Shown piece after piece: positions 17,530 through 26,376 of a DNA stretch of 31,714 nucleotides. The notes beneath the pieces were generated by a model. It saw only the letters and a program-made list of their open reading frames with translations. It was not told where the DNA came from and made no database searches. The stretch spans positions 31,184-62,897 of the forward strand of contig DCZN01000075.1 of assembly GCA_002331625.1 (NCBI GenBank), given 5' to 3'. The position numbers were made by a program, and so were the translations under genes. Source of the stretch: Nitrospira sp. UBA2083. Lineage in GTDB: Bacteria > Nitrospirota > Nitrospiria > Nitrospirales > Nitrospiraceae. Within the stretch, counting starts at the first letter, position 1. Each line of letters opens with the position of its first letter.

Positions 17530-19224
17530 ATGGGGGAAATCAAGACCCGAATCTATTGGCTGATGGGGTGGCGGGTCGTGATCGTCACGCTGCTCTTGGG
17601 GCTGTCCCTTGCGTTCCAGGTGACAAAAGGGGAACGCGTCGAAACATTTTACGCGTTGATCGTCTTTACTTATGCGGTCACGATCCTCTACGCAGTCATT
17701 CTCCAGCATCTTGCCAGTACCGAAATGCTCGAGCAGTTTGCCTGGGCTCAGATCACCGTCGATTTCCTGATTGAGTCGGTATTGATTGCGAGAACGGGTG
17801 GAATTGAAAGTCCATTTGCGGTGCTGTACGTCATCAGCGTTACGGTGGCGAGTTTGGTCCCACGCCGCCGGGTCGGCGTCCTGACGGCCAGTCTGTGCAT
17901 CATTCTATTCGGCATTCTGACGAACCTACAATTGTACGGCATCATGGAGATCTGGGGCTGGCTCCCGCATCCTCGGCTCGGGGCTGCGGAAACGCTCCAA
18001 GCATTCGGCGTCTATGCGTTGGTCTTTCTGGTCGTCGGCTTTTTGAGCGGGGCGCTTGCGGATCAGTTGCGACTGGCGGACCAGTCGCTTCAAGAGAAAG
18101 AACAGGGCCTCACTCGGCTTCAAGCCTTCCATGAGAATATCGTTCACAGCATCAGCAGCGGCGTGTTCACAACAGATGGGAATGGGCGGATCACCTCGTT
18201 CAATCCTGCGGCACAAGAAGCGACTGGCTACAGCAGTGAACAAGTACGAGGGTGTCCTTGGCGCGAGGTGTTTCATTGGCATCCCGGTGAGCCGGACGAA
18301 GATCGTGCGGAGGATATTTCAGACAACGTGCGGTTTGAAGTCGAGTGTAAGCGGTCGGATGGTAGTCGGCTGATTCTCGGCATGACGTTGGGCCCCTTCC
18401 ACGAACGAGGCGAGAAAACGGGTTTGGTGGGAGTATTCAAAGACCTCACGCAGATTCGTGCCTTGGAAGAAGAAATGCGGCGCAAGGAATGGCTCGCCAG
18501 CCTCGGTGAAATGTCGGCGGGAATGGCACATGAAATCAGGAATCCACTCGGTGCGTTGGCCGGAGCCATGCAAATGCTCCGGAAGGATCTCCAGGCCGAT
18601 GAAACAAGCCAACGCCTCATGGAGATCGCCGTTCGGGAGGCCACTCGGTTGGACACCATCATCACCGAATTTCTTCAATATGCCAGACCACCAGCGCTTA
18701 ATTTGGCCGAGTACGATTTAAACAAAGTCCTTGCTGAGACACTTGATCTGGTACACCATGAAGCACGGGCCAGATCGAATGTGACGATCACGTACACCCC
18801 ATGCGTCGGATTACTGCCCGCACAAGTCGATCAGGATCAGATGAAGCAGGTGTTTTGGAATTTAGCGGTGAACGCCTTCGATGCGATGCCGAAGGGTGGA
18901 CAACTTACCATTGCCACAGGATGTCGGATGGTCGATGTGGCGGGGAGAAAAGCTGAGGTCGTAGAGGTTTCATTCCAGGATACCGGCGAAGGGATTCCGA
19001 AGAAAAATATCGACAAGATCTTTCTTCCCTTCTTTACCACGAAAAGGCAAGGATCCGGATTGGGATTGGCTGCCGTGCATCGGATCGTCGATCTGCATGG
19101 GGGCTGGATCAAAGTGGAGAGTCAGGAAGGGCAAGGGACGAGATTCGGGGTGTGCTTACCTCGTACGGCAGATTCGGGGATCAGACTTTGGCATGAAGGT
19201 AGAGAACCATGGAAAAGATCCTAG
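17530..19224 (+). CDS. pilS: Membrane PAS sensor histidine kinase, PilS-type
   Basis: Two-component sensor kinase of 564 residues. The N-terminal part (about 10-175) has six hydrophobic segments as in PilS. A linker coiled coil (about 176-198) leads to a PAS domain (about 197-310, with SISSGVFTTDGNGRITSFNPAAQE). The HisKA box GEMSAGMAHEIRNPLGAL carries the phospho-acceptor His334. The ATPase domain has the N box WNLAVNAFDAM (443-453), G1 DTGEGIP (484-490) and G2 GSGLGLAAVHRIV (508-520). No strong ribosome binding site is seen before the ATG at 17530. Its end overlaps the response-regulator gene by 16 bp. PilS is inferred from topology plus the adjacent pilC; other NtrB-like kinases remain possible. 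Confidence 0.85.
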   Translation: MGEIKTRIYWLMGWRVVIVTLLLGLSLAFQVTKGERVETFYALIVFTYAVTILYAVILQHLASTEMLEQFAWAQITVDFLIESVLIARTGGIESPFAVLYVISVTVASLVPRRRVGVLTASLCIILFGILTNLQLYGIMEIWGWLPHPRLGAAETLQAFGVYALVFLVVGFLSGALADQLRLADQSLQEKEQGLTRLQAFHENIVHSISSGVFTTDGNGRITSFNPAAQEATGYSSEQVRGCPWREVFHWHPGEPDEDRAEDISDNVRFEVECKRSDGSRLILGMTLGPFHERGEKTGLVGVFKDLTQIRALEEEMRRKEWLASLGEMSAGMAHEIRNPLGALAGAMQMLRKDLQADETSQRLMEIAVREATRLDTIITEFLQYARPPALNLAEYDLNKVLAETLDLVHHEARARSNVTITYTPCVGLLPAQVDQDQMKQVFWNLAVNAFDAMPKGGQLTIATGCRMVDVAGRKAEVVEVSFQDTGEGIPKKNIDKIFLPFFTTKRQGSGLGLAAVHRIVDLHGGWIKVESQEGQGTRFGVCLPRTADSGIRLWHEGREPWKRS

Positions 19225-20594
19225 TTGTTGATGACGAACAAAGCTTGCGCGAGGTCTTGAGCATTATGCTCAAACGGGCGGGGTATGCCGTGACCATCGC
19301 CCTGGACGGTGAGGAGGCCATCGAGCTGCTACAGAAGGAAATCTTTGATCTGGTCATCACCGATTTGCGGATGCCCAAGGTCGACGGCATGGAGATCCTG
19401 AAGGCGGTGAAATCGGCTTCCCCGGAAACAGTGGTCTTGATTATTACGGCCTTCGCAACCGCGGATTCTGCCGTCGAAGCCATGAAGCAGGGGGCCTACG
19501 ACTATCTGACGAAGCCCTTCCAGGTTGATGAAGTGCAGTTGATCATCCGGAATGCATTGGAAAAGCGGCGCCTCACGACCGAAAACATGCTGCTGAAACG
19601 TGAAATGGCGAGCCAGTCATCTTTTGCACGATTAGTTGGACAGAGTGAAGCCATGCAGAAAGTGTTCGATGTCGTGCGGAAAGTGGCTGACTCCAAGAGC
19701 AATGTGCTGATTTGTGGAGAAAGCGGGACGGGAAAAGAGTTGGTCGCGCGTGCGATCCATTACAACAGTGCTCGAAGTGCCCTCCCGTTTGTCGCGGTCA
19801 ATTGCAGTGCTGTCCCGGAAACCCTGCTGGAAAGCGAGTTGTTCGGGCATATGAAGGGATCATTCACCGGTGCGGTATCCAATAAGGCGGGGTTGTTTGA
19901 AATCGCGAATGGAGGGACCATCTTTCTTGACGAGATCGGCGACACCACTCCGACCATTCAGGTCAAGCTGCTACGGGTGATTCAGGAGAGAGAATTCCGA
20001 CGCGTGGGCGGCAGTCAAGATATTAAGGTCGATGTCCGCGTGGTGGCGGCCACGAATAAGGATCTCGAAAAAGCGGTTGCAGACGGTTCGTTCCGGGAGG
20101 ATCTCTTCTATCGCTTAGATGTGATTCCCATTCGGCTCCCCCCTTTGCGGATGCGGACCGGTGATATCCCGCTGTTGGTCACTCACTTTCTGGAGCGGTT
20201 TTCGAAGGAGAGCGGCAAGCCGAAGCCAGTCATCAGCCAAGAAGCGATGCATGTCCTCCTCGATCATGAGTGGCGTGGCAACGTCCGGGAGCTAGAGAAC
20301 TTGATTGAACGGGTGGTCGCCTTCTCGGTAGAGGAGACGGTGACTGATGCAGATGTACGCGGATGGCTGCATCGGCCGGCGGCGCAGGCACAGCAATCGG
20401 CGATGCCGCTGGATTTGACCGACGAGGGATTGGATCTTGAGGGACTGATCAATGGGATCGAGAAGGATCTACTTCTGAAGGCGCTCGAGCGATCGAAATG
20501 GGTCAAAAAGAAAGCCGCACGGATGCTTCGTCTCAATACCAGGTCGTTTCGGTATCGGTTGGAGAAGTATGCTATAAAAGGGGGTCGTGACTAA
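19209..20594 (+). CDS. pilR: Sigma-54-dependent response regulator, PilR/NtrC family
   Basis: 461-residue transcriptional activator and likely partner of the preceding kinase. The receiver domain (about 1-120) has DD at 8-9, phospho-acceptor Asp52 (VITDLRMP) and Lys102. The AAA+ domain (about 140-370) has Walker A GESGTGKE (170-177), Walker B GTIFLDE (236-242) and the sensor/arginine region ([19 protein letters not shown]). The sigma-54 contact loop reads GSFTGA (217-222) rather than the canonical GAFTGA. A Fis-type helix-turn-helix is at about 432-455 ([19 protein letters not shown]). The 3' end overlaps ispE by 8 bp. Targets are probably pilus genes elsewhere on the chromosome. Confidence 0.9.
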   Translation: MEKILVVDDEQSLREVLSIMLKRAGYAVTIALDGEEAIELLQKEIFDLVITDLRMPKVDGMEILKAVKSASPETVVLIITAFATADSAVEAMKQGAYDYLTKPFQVDEVQLIIRNALEKRRLTTENMLLKREMASQSSFARLVGQSEAMQKVFDVVRKVADSKSNVLICGESGTGKELVARAIHYNSARSALPFVAVNCSAVPETLLESELFGHMKGSFTGAVSNKAGLFEIANGGTIFLDEIGDTTPTIQVKLLRVIQEREFRRVGGSQDIKVDVRVVAATNKDLEKAVADGSFREDLFYRLDVIPIRLPPLRMRTGDIPLLVTHFLERFSKESGKPKPVISQEAMHVLLDHEWRGNVRELENLIERVVAFSVEETVTDADVRGWLHRPAAQAQQSAMPLDLTDEGLDLEGLINGIEKDLLLKALERSKWVKKKAARMLRLNTRSFRYRLEKYAIKGGRD

Positions 20595-21495
20595 CCTTTC
20601 TGTCAGATCAGCCGATTCGTCTCACTCCACGATCATTCTCGCTCCTGCCAAGATCAACCTCGTGCTCCGAATTCTTGACCGTCGGCCTGACGGGTATCAC
20701 AACCTCTGGTCCCTCATGCAGACGGTGAAGTTAGAAGACCGGCTGTCTCTCTCGCTCAACCCACAGCATGCAACGATTACATTGCGGTGTGATGACCCGT
20801 CGCTGAAGACCGATGCTTCAAATCTGGTCTATCGCGCCGCCGCGGCGGTTATCGAGGAGACCGGGCACCCTGTTGGCGTGGACATCGTCCTAGACAAGCG
20901 AATTCCCATGGGGGCAGGACTGGGAGGTGGAAGTAGTGACGCCGCGGCGACGATCATCGGGCTCAACCGCCTCTTGAACCTACAGTGGTCGTTGGGAAAA
21001 ATGACGCAGGTGGGACAGGCACTTGGGAGCGACGTCCCATTTTTCCTGTACGCACCGGCGGCGATCGTCGAGGGACGCGGCGAGAAGGTGACCTCGGTTC
21101 AGATTGAGGGGACCAGATGGATCGTGTTGGTCAATCCGGGATTTCCTGTCGAAACAAAATGGGCCTATCAACAGCTCTCTGCAAGTCGAACCGGAGTGGT
21201 ACCGGTGTCCCCTTCTCATGCTGCATTAGGCACAGAACGGCCGCTGATGTGGGACGAGGTGGTGAAGCAAGCCGAGAACGACTTTGAAACTCCGGTATTC
21301 AAAACCCATCCTGCTCTGCGGGACATTCAGCAGCAGCTGTTCGCGAAAGGGGCTGAGGCTGCGTTATTGTCCGGCAGCGGGGCGACCGTATTCGGGGTAT
21401 TTAGCGACAAGGCAGATGCACAGCGCGCGCAGGAAACCTTTCTGTCGGAGCCACGGTTCAAGGTGTTCATGGTTGAAAGCCAGGCGCGTGCGTAA
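20587..21495 (+). CDS. ispE: 4-diphosphocytidyl-2-C-methyl-D-erythritol kinase
   Basis: GHMP kinase of the MEP isoprenoid pathway, phosphorylating CDP-ME in the cytoplasm. The 302-residue product has the substrate motif APAKINLVLRILDRRPDGYHNL (Lys22), the glycine-rich ATP loop PMGAGLGGGSSDAAA (107-121) and the catalytic Asp149 in LGSDVPFFL, plus the C-terminal GSGATVFGVF motif. The start is GTG at 20587, inside the last codons of pilR, with AGGGGG immediately upstream. The roughly 14 residues before the conserved region are not diagnostic. It supplies isoprenoid precursors, including the lipid carrier used by the mur genes upstream. Confidence 0.95.
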   Translation: MTNLSVRSADSSHSTIILAPAKINLVLRILDRRPDGYHNLWSLMQTVKLEDRLSLSLNPQHATITLRCDDPSLKTDASNLVYRAAAAVIEETGHPVGVDIVLDKRIPMGAGLGGGSSDAAATIIGLNRLLNLQWSLGKMTQVGQALGSDVPFFLYAPAAIVEGRGEKVTSVQIEGTRWIVLVNPGFPVETKWAYQQLSASRTGVVPVSPSHAALGTERPLMWDEVVKQAENDFETPVFKTHPALRDIQQQLFAKGAEAALLSGSGATVFGVFSDKADAQRAQETFLSEPRFKVFMVESQARA

Positions 21496-21526
21496 CCTTT
21501 ATCCAAAACGTTCTGCAGGTCGTTTA

Positions 21527-21556
21527 TTGACAGAGGCCGGCGATTTCCGATACAGT
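21527..21556 (+). promoter_or_regulatory. Sigma-70-like promoter for prs
   Basis: TTGACA at 21527-21532, 18-bp spacer, TACAGT at 21551-21556 (4 of 6). The transcript would start near 21563 and have a leader of about 135 nt before the prs ATG. I looked through this 203-bp gap for a tRNA or a known riboswitch and found neither. Confidence 0.5.
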
Positions 21557-21698
21557 TCCCCCCTTTGATGGGTTTCCCCAGTAGTATGTGCAGGTCATGA
21601 GGGGCGTGTGGCTTGATACAGGCCGCTGCCGCTCACAGCACAAAAACCACTAGAGAATCCAGCGCGTTCTAGCAAAGACGACGGTTCAGGAAAGTCTG

Positions 21699-22640
21699 AT
21701 GAACAGGGAACTGAAAATTTTCTCTGGCAACGCCAATCTTGCGCTTGCCCACGAGATCTGTGCGTACCTTGGACAAAAGTTGGGTGAGGCGACGGTCTCC
21801 TCGTTCAGCGATGGAGAGATTCGGGTCAAGATCGACGAAAATGTGCGTGGCGCTGACGTGTTTGTTGTGCAGTCCTGTTGTCAGCCGGTCAATGATTCCC
21901 TGATGGAGTTGCTGATCGTCGTCGATGCGTTGAAACGGTCTTCGGCCAACCGTATTACGGCCGTCATTCCCTATTTCGGATATGCGCGTCAGGACCGCAA
22001 GGATCAGCCGCGCGTCCCCATTACTGCGAAGTTGGTGGCGGACTTAATGACCACTGCCGGAGCCGATCGGGTGTTGTCGATGGATCTTCACGCCGGACAG
22101 ATCCAGGGATTTTTCAATGTGCCGGTCGATCACCTCTATGCGCTTCCAGTCTTATTGGACTACATCGTCAAAAAACAAATTGCGGATTTGGTCGTCGTGT
22201 CCCCCGATGCAGGCGGGGTGGAGCGGGCCAGGGCGTTTGCCAAGCGTCTTCAGGCCAACTTGGCCATCATTGACAAGCGGCGAGAAGGTCCGAACCAAGC
22301 GCAGATTATGAACATCATTGGGGATGTGCAGGGAAAGAGCGTGTTGCTCCTCGACGACATGATTGACACCGCGGGCACCATTGTTCAGGGGGCTCAGGCC
22401 TGTCTCGATCATGGCGCTCGAGAGGTCATGACGGCGTGCACCCATGCCGTACTGTCGGGGCCGGCTCTCGAACGATTACAGGCATCATGCCTCTCACAGG
22501 TTGTGGTGACGAATACGATTCCCTTACGGGGGAAGGAGTTAGCCTGCCCCAAGTTGCATCAGTTGTCGGTGGCGCCTCTGCTGGGCGAAGCCATCAGACG
22601 GATCCATGAAGATGAGTCGGTGAGTTCACTATTCGCCTAA
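21699..22640 (+). CDS. prs: Ribose-phosphate pyrophosphokinase
   Basis: Makes PRPP from ribose 5-phosphate and ATP, feeding purine, pyrimidine, histidine and tryptophan synthesis. The 313-residue class I enzyme has [16 protein letters not shown], the ATP-binding flexible segment [14 protein letters not shown] (92-105), the [11 protein letters not shown] motif (129-139) with His131, and the PRPP-binding loop [14 protein letters not shown] (215-228). Length is typical. AGGAAAG lies before the ATG. It has its own promoter candidate upstream and is followed by rplY after 52 bp, an order (ispE, prs, rplY, pth, ychF) found in many bacteria. Confidence 0.97.
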   Translation: MNRELKIFSGNANLALAHEICAYLGQKLGEATVSSFSDGEIRVKIDENVRGADVFVVQSCCQPVNDSLMELLIVVDALKRSSANRITAVIPYFGYARQDRKDQPRVPITAKLVADLMTTAGADRVLSMDLHAGQIQGFFNVPVDHLYALPVLLDYIVKKQIADLVVVSPDAGGVERARAFAKRLQANLAIIDKRREGPNQAQIMNIIGDVQGKSVLLLDDMIDTAGTIVQGAQACLDHGAREVMTACTHAVLSGPALERLQASCLSQVVVTNTIPLRGKELACPKLHQLSVAPLLGEAIRRIHEDESVSSLFA

Positions 22641-22692
22641 GCCGGTATTGACTGGGGCGCTGACAAAGACGCAGGGAAGACGGAGGAAGATC

Positions 22693-23496
22693 ATGAAATT
22701 CGATTTGACAGTGACGGTGAGAGAGCAAGCTGGAAAGGGAGCTGCACGGTCGATGCGGCGGGCGGGAAAGATTCCCGCGGTGCTCTATGGCCAAGGGGAA
22801 TGTCTCTTGCTGACCGTCAATCCAGACCAATTAATCAAGATCCTCAAATCTCATGCGGGCAGCACGGCGTTGATCTCGCTCACGGTCAGCGGTGCCAAGT
22901 CCACGCCGAATCGCACGGCCCTCTTGCGGGACTATCAAGTTGATCCGGTCACAGGGGCTGTCCTGCATGCGGATCTGTTCGAGATTTCCATGAGCAAGCC
23001 GATTCGGGTGAAGGTTCCGATCAAAGTTATCGGCGGGGTTCCGGCTGGTGTCAAAGAGGGCGGGGTGCTGCACCACAACATGCGCGACATCCACGTCGAA
23101 TGTCTTCCGGCCGTGCTGCCTGATCATATAGAAATCGATGCGTCGGCGTTGACCATCGGCAGCGGCATTCATGTGAAAGAAATCGGAACGTTCGAAGGGA
23201 TTCGTTTCTTGGACGATGCGGATCAGATGGTTGTCAGCGTGGCGGCTCCAATGTCGGATGCCAAACTTGAAGCCTTGTTGACCAGTGCGGCAGGAGCAGT
23301 TGGCGAGACAGAAGTCATGGCGAAGGGGAAAGAAGCTGCTGCCGCGGCTGAAGGAGCCGAACCGGCCAAGGCCGGTGCCGCAGCGCCAGCCAAAGCTGGA
23401 GCAGCAGCGCCTGCTGGAGATGCGAAGGGTGGCGAGAAAAAAGAAGCCGGCGCTGCTCCCAAGGCTGAGAAGAAAGAAGCTGAAAAGAAGAAGTAA
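22693..23496 (+). CDS. rplY: Large-subunit ribosomal protein L25 / general stress protein Ctc
   Basis: 5S rRNA-binding ribosomal protein of the long CTC/TL5 type. I use the ATG at 22693, which has GGAGGAAG just upstream and gives 267 residues. The N-terminal L25 domain (about 1-95: REQAGKGAARSMRRAGKIPAVLYGQ) is followed by the beta-rich C-terminal domain (about 100-185). An unusual low-complexity tail of about 60 residues rich in Ala, Lys and Glu contains two close copies of PAKAGAAA and ends in a Lys-rich run. Such tails are common but variable in this family. The pth gene follows after 2 bp. Confidence 0.94.
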   Translation: MKFDLTVTVREQAGKGAARSMRRAGKIPAVLYGQGECLLLTVNPDQLIKILKSHAGSTALISLTVSGAKSTPNRTALLRDYQVDPVTGAVLHADLFEISMSKPIRVKVPIKVIGGVPAGVKEGGVLHHNMRDIHVECLPAVLPDHIEIDASALTIGSGIHVKEIGTFEGIRFLDDADQMVVSVAAPMSDAKLEALLTSAAGAVGETEVMAKGKEAAAAAEGAEPAKAGAAAPAKAGAAAPAGDAKGGEKKEAGAAPKAEKKEAEKKK

Positions 23497-23498
23497 CG

Positions 23499-24080
23499 TT
23501 GCATCTGCTCGTTGGACTGGGCAATCCGGGAAAAGCCTATGCCCAGACCCGTCACAATGTCGGTATGTGGGTCATCGAGCGGGCTGCCGCTCGATGGTCG
23601 ATCCGGCTCTCACCACGAGGTACCGCTCAGCGGGGTTCCGGGCGACTCGGAGGGGAACTGATCGAGTTGGCCGGCTTGCTCGATTGGATGAATGTCTCAG
23701 GCCCTCCGGTAAAAGGTCTCCTGCGCCAATTTGAGCTTACCCACCACGACCTCATTGTTGTGCACGACGATCTGGACTTGGAGCCGGGGCGGCTACGCAT
23801 CAAAGTTACCGGCGGTCATGGGGGGCATAACGGAATCCGATCCATCATCGAGGCACTCGGAACGCCACAATTTGTGAGAATAAAGGTAGGGATCGGTCGG
23901 CCAGCTCCGAGTCAAGACTCCGCCGACTATGTGCTAGAACCGGTCTCGAACAATGAGATGACCGTCTTTGATCCCTGTCTTGAGCGGGCCGTCGATGCGT
24001 TGGAGTGTCTGATCCATCGAGGGCCAGAAGTCGCAATGAATCAGTTCAATGTTCGTGAAGAAAGCAGAGGTGGTGAGTGA
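23499..24080 (+). CDS. pth: Peptidyl-tRNA hydrolase
   Basis: Cytoplasmic esterase that frees tRNA from peptidyl-tRNA dropped by ribosomes. The 193-residue product has the expected motifs: LLVGLGNPGKAYAQTRHNVG with catalytic His19 and Asn9, the (Q)xxMNxSG equivalent DWMNVSGPPVKGL, VVHDDLDLEPGRLRIK with the catalytic Asp, and GGHGGHNGIRSI. The start is TTG at 23499, only 2 bp after the rplY stop; no ATG or GTG fits ahead of the conserved LLVGLGNP. The TTG start may keep translation low or couple it to rplY. Confidence 0.95.
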   Translation: MHLLVGLGNPGKAYAQTRHNVGMWVIERAAARWSIRLSPRGTAQRGSGRLGGELIELAGLLDWMNVSGPPVKGLLRQFELTHHDLIVVHDDLDLEPGRLRIKVTGGHGGHNGIRSIIEALGTPQFVRIKVGIGRPAPSQDSADYVLEPVSNNEMTVFDPCLERAVDALECLIHRGPEVAMNQFNVREESRGGE

Positions 24081-24105
24081 TGAGTGTTGGGATCAGGAAA
24101 CGCAG

Positions 24106-24130
24106 CACTTAGGACTCAACACTTAGAACT
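24106..24130 (+). repeat. Short imperfect direct repeat between pth and ychF
   Basis: CACTTAGGACT (24106-24116) and CACTTAGAACT (24120-24130) are 11-mers differing at one base and separated by CAA. AGTGTTG at 24083-24089 is the inverse of CAACACT at 24117-24123, so the 58-bp gap can also fold weakly. It looks like a small intergenic repeat unit; no function is evident. Confidence 0.5.
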
Positions 24131-24138
24131 GGAGAGAT

Positions 24139-25230
24139 ATGGGACTCTGTTGCGGCATGATTGGGCTTCCGAACGTTGGGAAGACGACGGTCTTCAATGC
24201 GTTGACTGGCAGTGGGGCGCTGGCGGCGAACTACCCATTTGCCACCGTCGATCCGAACACCGGCATTGCGTTGGTTCCGGACCCGCGGCTTCTCAAATTG
24301 ACCGAGATCTTTGCCTCAAAGAAAACCACCTACAGCACGCTCGAAGTGAGGGACATTGCGGGGCTCGTCGAAGGGGCCAGTAAAGGTGAAGGACTCGGCA
24401 ATCAGTTTCTTGGCCATATTCGAGAAGTCGATGCGTTGCTCCACGTCGTGCGGTGTTTCCAGGGGACCGACGTGGTGCACGTCAGCGGCGGTGTCGATCC
24501 CCTCCGAGATATCGGGGTGATCGAAACGGAACTCATGCTGTCCGATCTGGAGACGCTCGATCGGCGAAAGCAGAAAACGGAGAAGAAGGTTCGGGCGGGA
24601 GATAAGAAAGCCGCCTTTGAAGTGGAGTTTCTCACCAAGCTGATCGCCATGCTCGACAAGGGCGAGTGGTTGGGTAATCGGGACTATTCGGCGGAGGAAC
24701 GAGCGATCCTTACGGAATGCCAGTTGCTTTCGGCAAAGCCGGTGCTGTTTGTCGCCAACGTCTCTGAAGGAAAAAATGCCGACGAACCCATGGTCCAGAC
24801 GGTGAGAGACTTTGCTGCCAAGCGCGGGGCCCGTGTGGTCACCATCTGCGGGCAACTTGAAGCGGAGCTGTCGTCCCTTCCAGAAAGTGAGCGCGCGGAC
24901 TTTCTGAGCGAGATGGGACTGACCGAATCAGGATTGGTCCGCCTGACGCGTGAAGCCTATAGCTTGCTGGATTTGGTGACGTTTTTCACCGCCGGCGAGA
25001 CCGAATCCCGTGCCTGGCCGATTCCCAGAAACACCAAAGCCCCGCAAGCGGCAGGCAAGATCCACTCCGACATGGAACGCGGTTTCATTCGTGCCGAGGT
25101 CTATCACTACGACGATCTGCTGGCCTGCGGATCGGAGGCGAAGGTCAAGGAGAAGGGCCTCTTCCGCCTTGAAGGCAAAGACTACGTGATCAAAGAAGCG
25201 GATATCGTCTATTTCAGGTTTAACGTGTAG
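24139..25230 (+). CDS. ychF: Redox-regulated ATPase/GTPase YchF (OLA1 family)
   Basis: Obg-family P-loop NTPase that prefers ATP and associates with ribosomes; linked to stress responses. The 363-residue product starts MGLCCGMIGLPNVGKTTVFNAL (P-loop GLPNVGKT at 9-16) and has the switch motif VRDIAGLVEGASKGEGLGNQFL with DxAG. It has the ATP-type NVSE motif in place of NKxD, a coiled-coil insert (about 130-160) and a C-terminal TGS domain ending RLEGKDYVIKEADIVYFRFNV. Length is exactly that of the family. GGAGAG precedes the ATG. Confidence 0.97.
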   Translation: MGLCCGMIGLPNVGKTTVFNALTGSGALAANYPFATVDPNTGIALVPDPRLLKLTEIFASKKTTYSTLEVRDIAGLVEGASKGEGLGNQFLGHIREVDALLHVVRCFQGTDVVHVSGGVDPLRDIGVIETELMLSDLETLDRRKQKTEKKVRAGDKKAAFEVEFLTKLIAMLDKGEWLGNRDYSAEERAILTECQLLSAKPVLFVANVSEGKNADEPMVQTVRDFAAKRGARVVTICGQLEAELSSLPESERADFLSEMGLTESGLVRLTREAYSLLDLVTFFTAGETESRAWPIPRNTKAPQAAGKIHSDMERGFIRAEVYHYDDLLACGSEAKVKEKGLFRLEGKDYVIKEADIVYFRFNV

Positions 25231-25314
25231 TCGGCATCCGCTCGTTCTGCCCCCTGCAACATATATCCATCCTCTTTATTTCTCTTCCCAGTGCCGTCGT
25301 GTCTGCCCGGCGAA

Positions 25315-25347
25315 TATCCAGCCTATCCTTGCAGGATAGGCTGGATA
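25315..25347. promoter_or_regulatory. Perfect palindrome, candidate operator overlapping a promoter
   Basis: Left arm TATCCAGCCTATCCT (25315-25329), 3-nt centre TGC, right arm AGGATAGGCTGGATA (25333-25347): 15 of 15 bases pair. It is not followed by a T run, so it is unlikely to be an intrinsic terminator. A promoter can be read through it: TTGCAG at 25329-25334, 16-bp spacer, TACACT at 25351-25356. The palindrome therefore covers the -35 box and most of the spacer, which suggests a repressor site controlling the HDOD gene. The rest of the 203-bp ychF-HDOD gap shows nothing else. Confidence 0.6.
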
Positions 25348-25433
25348 CGCTACACTGAACCGAGGGGAAGGCCTGGGCTGTGCGTCTTATCCATGGACGG
25401 CCATTCCCCTGTATCATTGGAGGATTCTGCGCC

Positions 25434-26291
25434 ATGCCATCGGCCAGCGAACTGGTTCAGTCCTGCACGTCGATCTTCACATTGCCGGAGATGCACGCAC
25501 AGGTCCGGGATGTAGTAGAGGACTCAAACTCAACCGTGGAGGACCTCGCCAATGTCCTCAAGCTGGATCCGGCCATCTCGGTGAGGCTGCTCCGCATCGC
25601 CAACAGTCCTCAGTATGGCGCCCCCAAACAGATCGATACCATTACCCGCGCCATTAAATTGATCGGTAGGCAGGCCGTCAAGGATCTCGTCACGGCCACC
25701 ACCGTCGGCCGGTCATTTTCCGGGATGCCTGTTGATCTCATGGACGCACTCAAGTTCTGGCGCAAGAGCGTCCTCTGTGCTCTGGTCGCAGAAAAGATAG
25801 CGACGTCCTGCGGAATCGACGATTGCGAGCGCTTTTATGTCGAAGGGCTATTGCGCGACATCGGCCACTTCGTGCTCTACCACACGGTGCCGCAGCGGGC
25901 CCAGTCGGCTCTGATTGAAGCGGGGTATCTCGAAGCCTCTCTCGCCGAGGTGGAGCAGTCCAATATCGGCTGTGACTTCGCTGAAGTCGGAGCCGAACTG
26001 ATGTGGTCCTGGGGCATGCCGGTACAGCTTGAACAGGCTGTCCGTTGTCAACTGAGTCCCAAGGATGCCGGGGAATTCGCTCTCCACGCGTCCATCGTGC
26101 ATCTGGCCGGTGTTGTCGTCGACAACGAAGAACTGGAGCCGAACAAACGCCGTGCGGTTTTACCCTTCCACCCTTTCGCAATCAGCACCACTAGGTTTGC
26201 AACCGACAATCTCCCGACACTGCTGACAGAGGCACATCTCCAACTCCAGCGCATTCTATCGCTCATCTACCCGCAGGCATTGGCGGCGTAG
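25434..26291 (+). CDS. HDOD domain-containing protein
   Basis: Signal-output protein of the HDOD superfamily, a degenerate relative of HD-GYP/HD phosphohydrolases. From the ATG at 25434 (GGAGG 10 nt upstream) it has 285 residues, essentially all one HDOD domain: FTLPEMHAQVRDVVEDSNSTVEDLANVLKLDPAISVRLLRIANSPQYG and TITRAIKLIGRQAVKDLV. The position of the HD metal site reads GLLRDIGHFVLY, with Arg replacing the metal-binding His, so hydrolase activity is not expected. HDOD proteins often act in two-component or c-di-GMP signalling; here no partner domain is fused and no kinase gene is adjacent. A perfect palindrome upstream suggests dedicated regulation. Confidence 0.85.
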   Translation: MPSASELVQSCTSIFTLPEMHAQVRDVVEDSNSTVEDLANVLKLDPAISVRLLRIANSPQYGAPKQIDTITRAIKLIGRQAVKDLVTATTVGRSFSGMPVDLMDALKFWRKSVLCALVAEKIATSCGIDDCERFYVEGLLRDIGHFVLYHTVPQRAQSALIEAGYLEASLAEVEQSNIGCDFAEVGAELMWSWGMPVQLEQAVRCQLSPKDAGEFALHASIVHLAGVVVDNEELEPNKRRAVLPFHPFAISTTRFATDNLPTLLTEAHLQLQRILSLIYPQALAA

Positions 26292-26376
26292 TCCGTCAAA
26301 CATTGGTAGAAAATATGACCTGGGGAGTCTCCAGCGAGAGGCAGCCAGCCCCTGCGAAATCGTCCTGTGGGATGAA

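Noticed and set aside
21496..21698. tRNA or riboswitch between ispE and prs
   Set aside because: No cloverleaf, T-loop GTTCRA or known aptamer pattern could be found; only a promoter-like element is supported.
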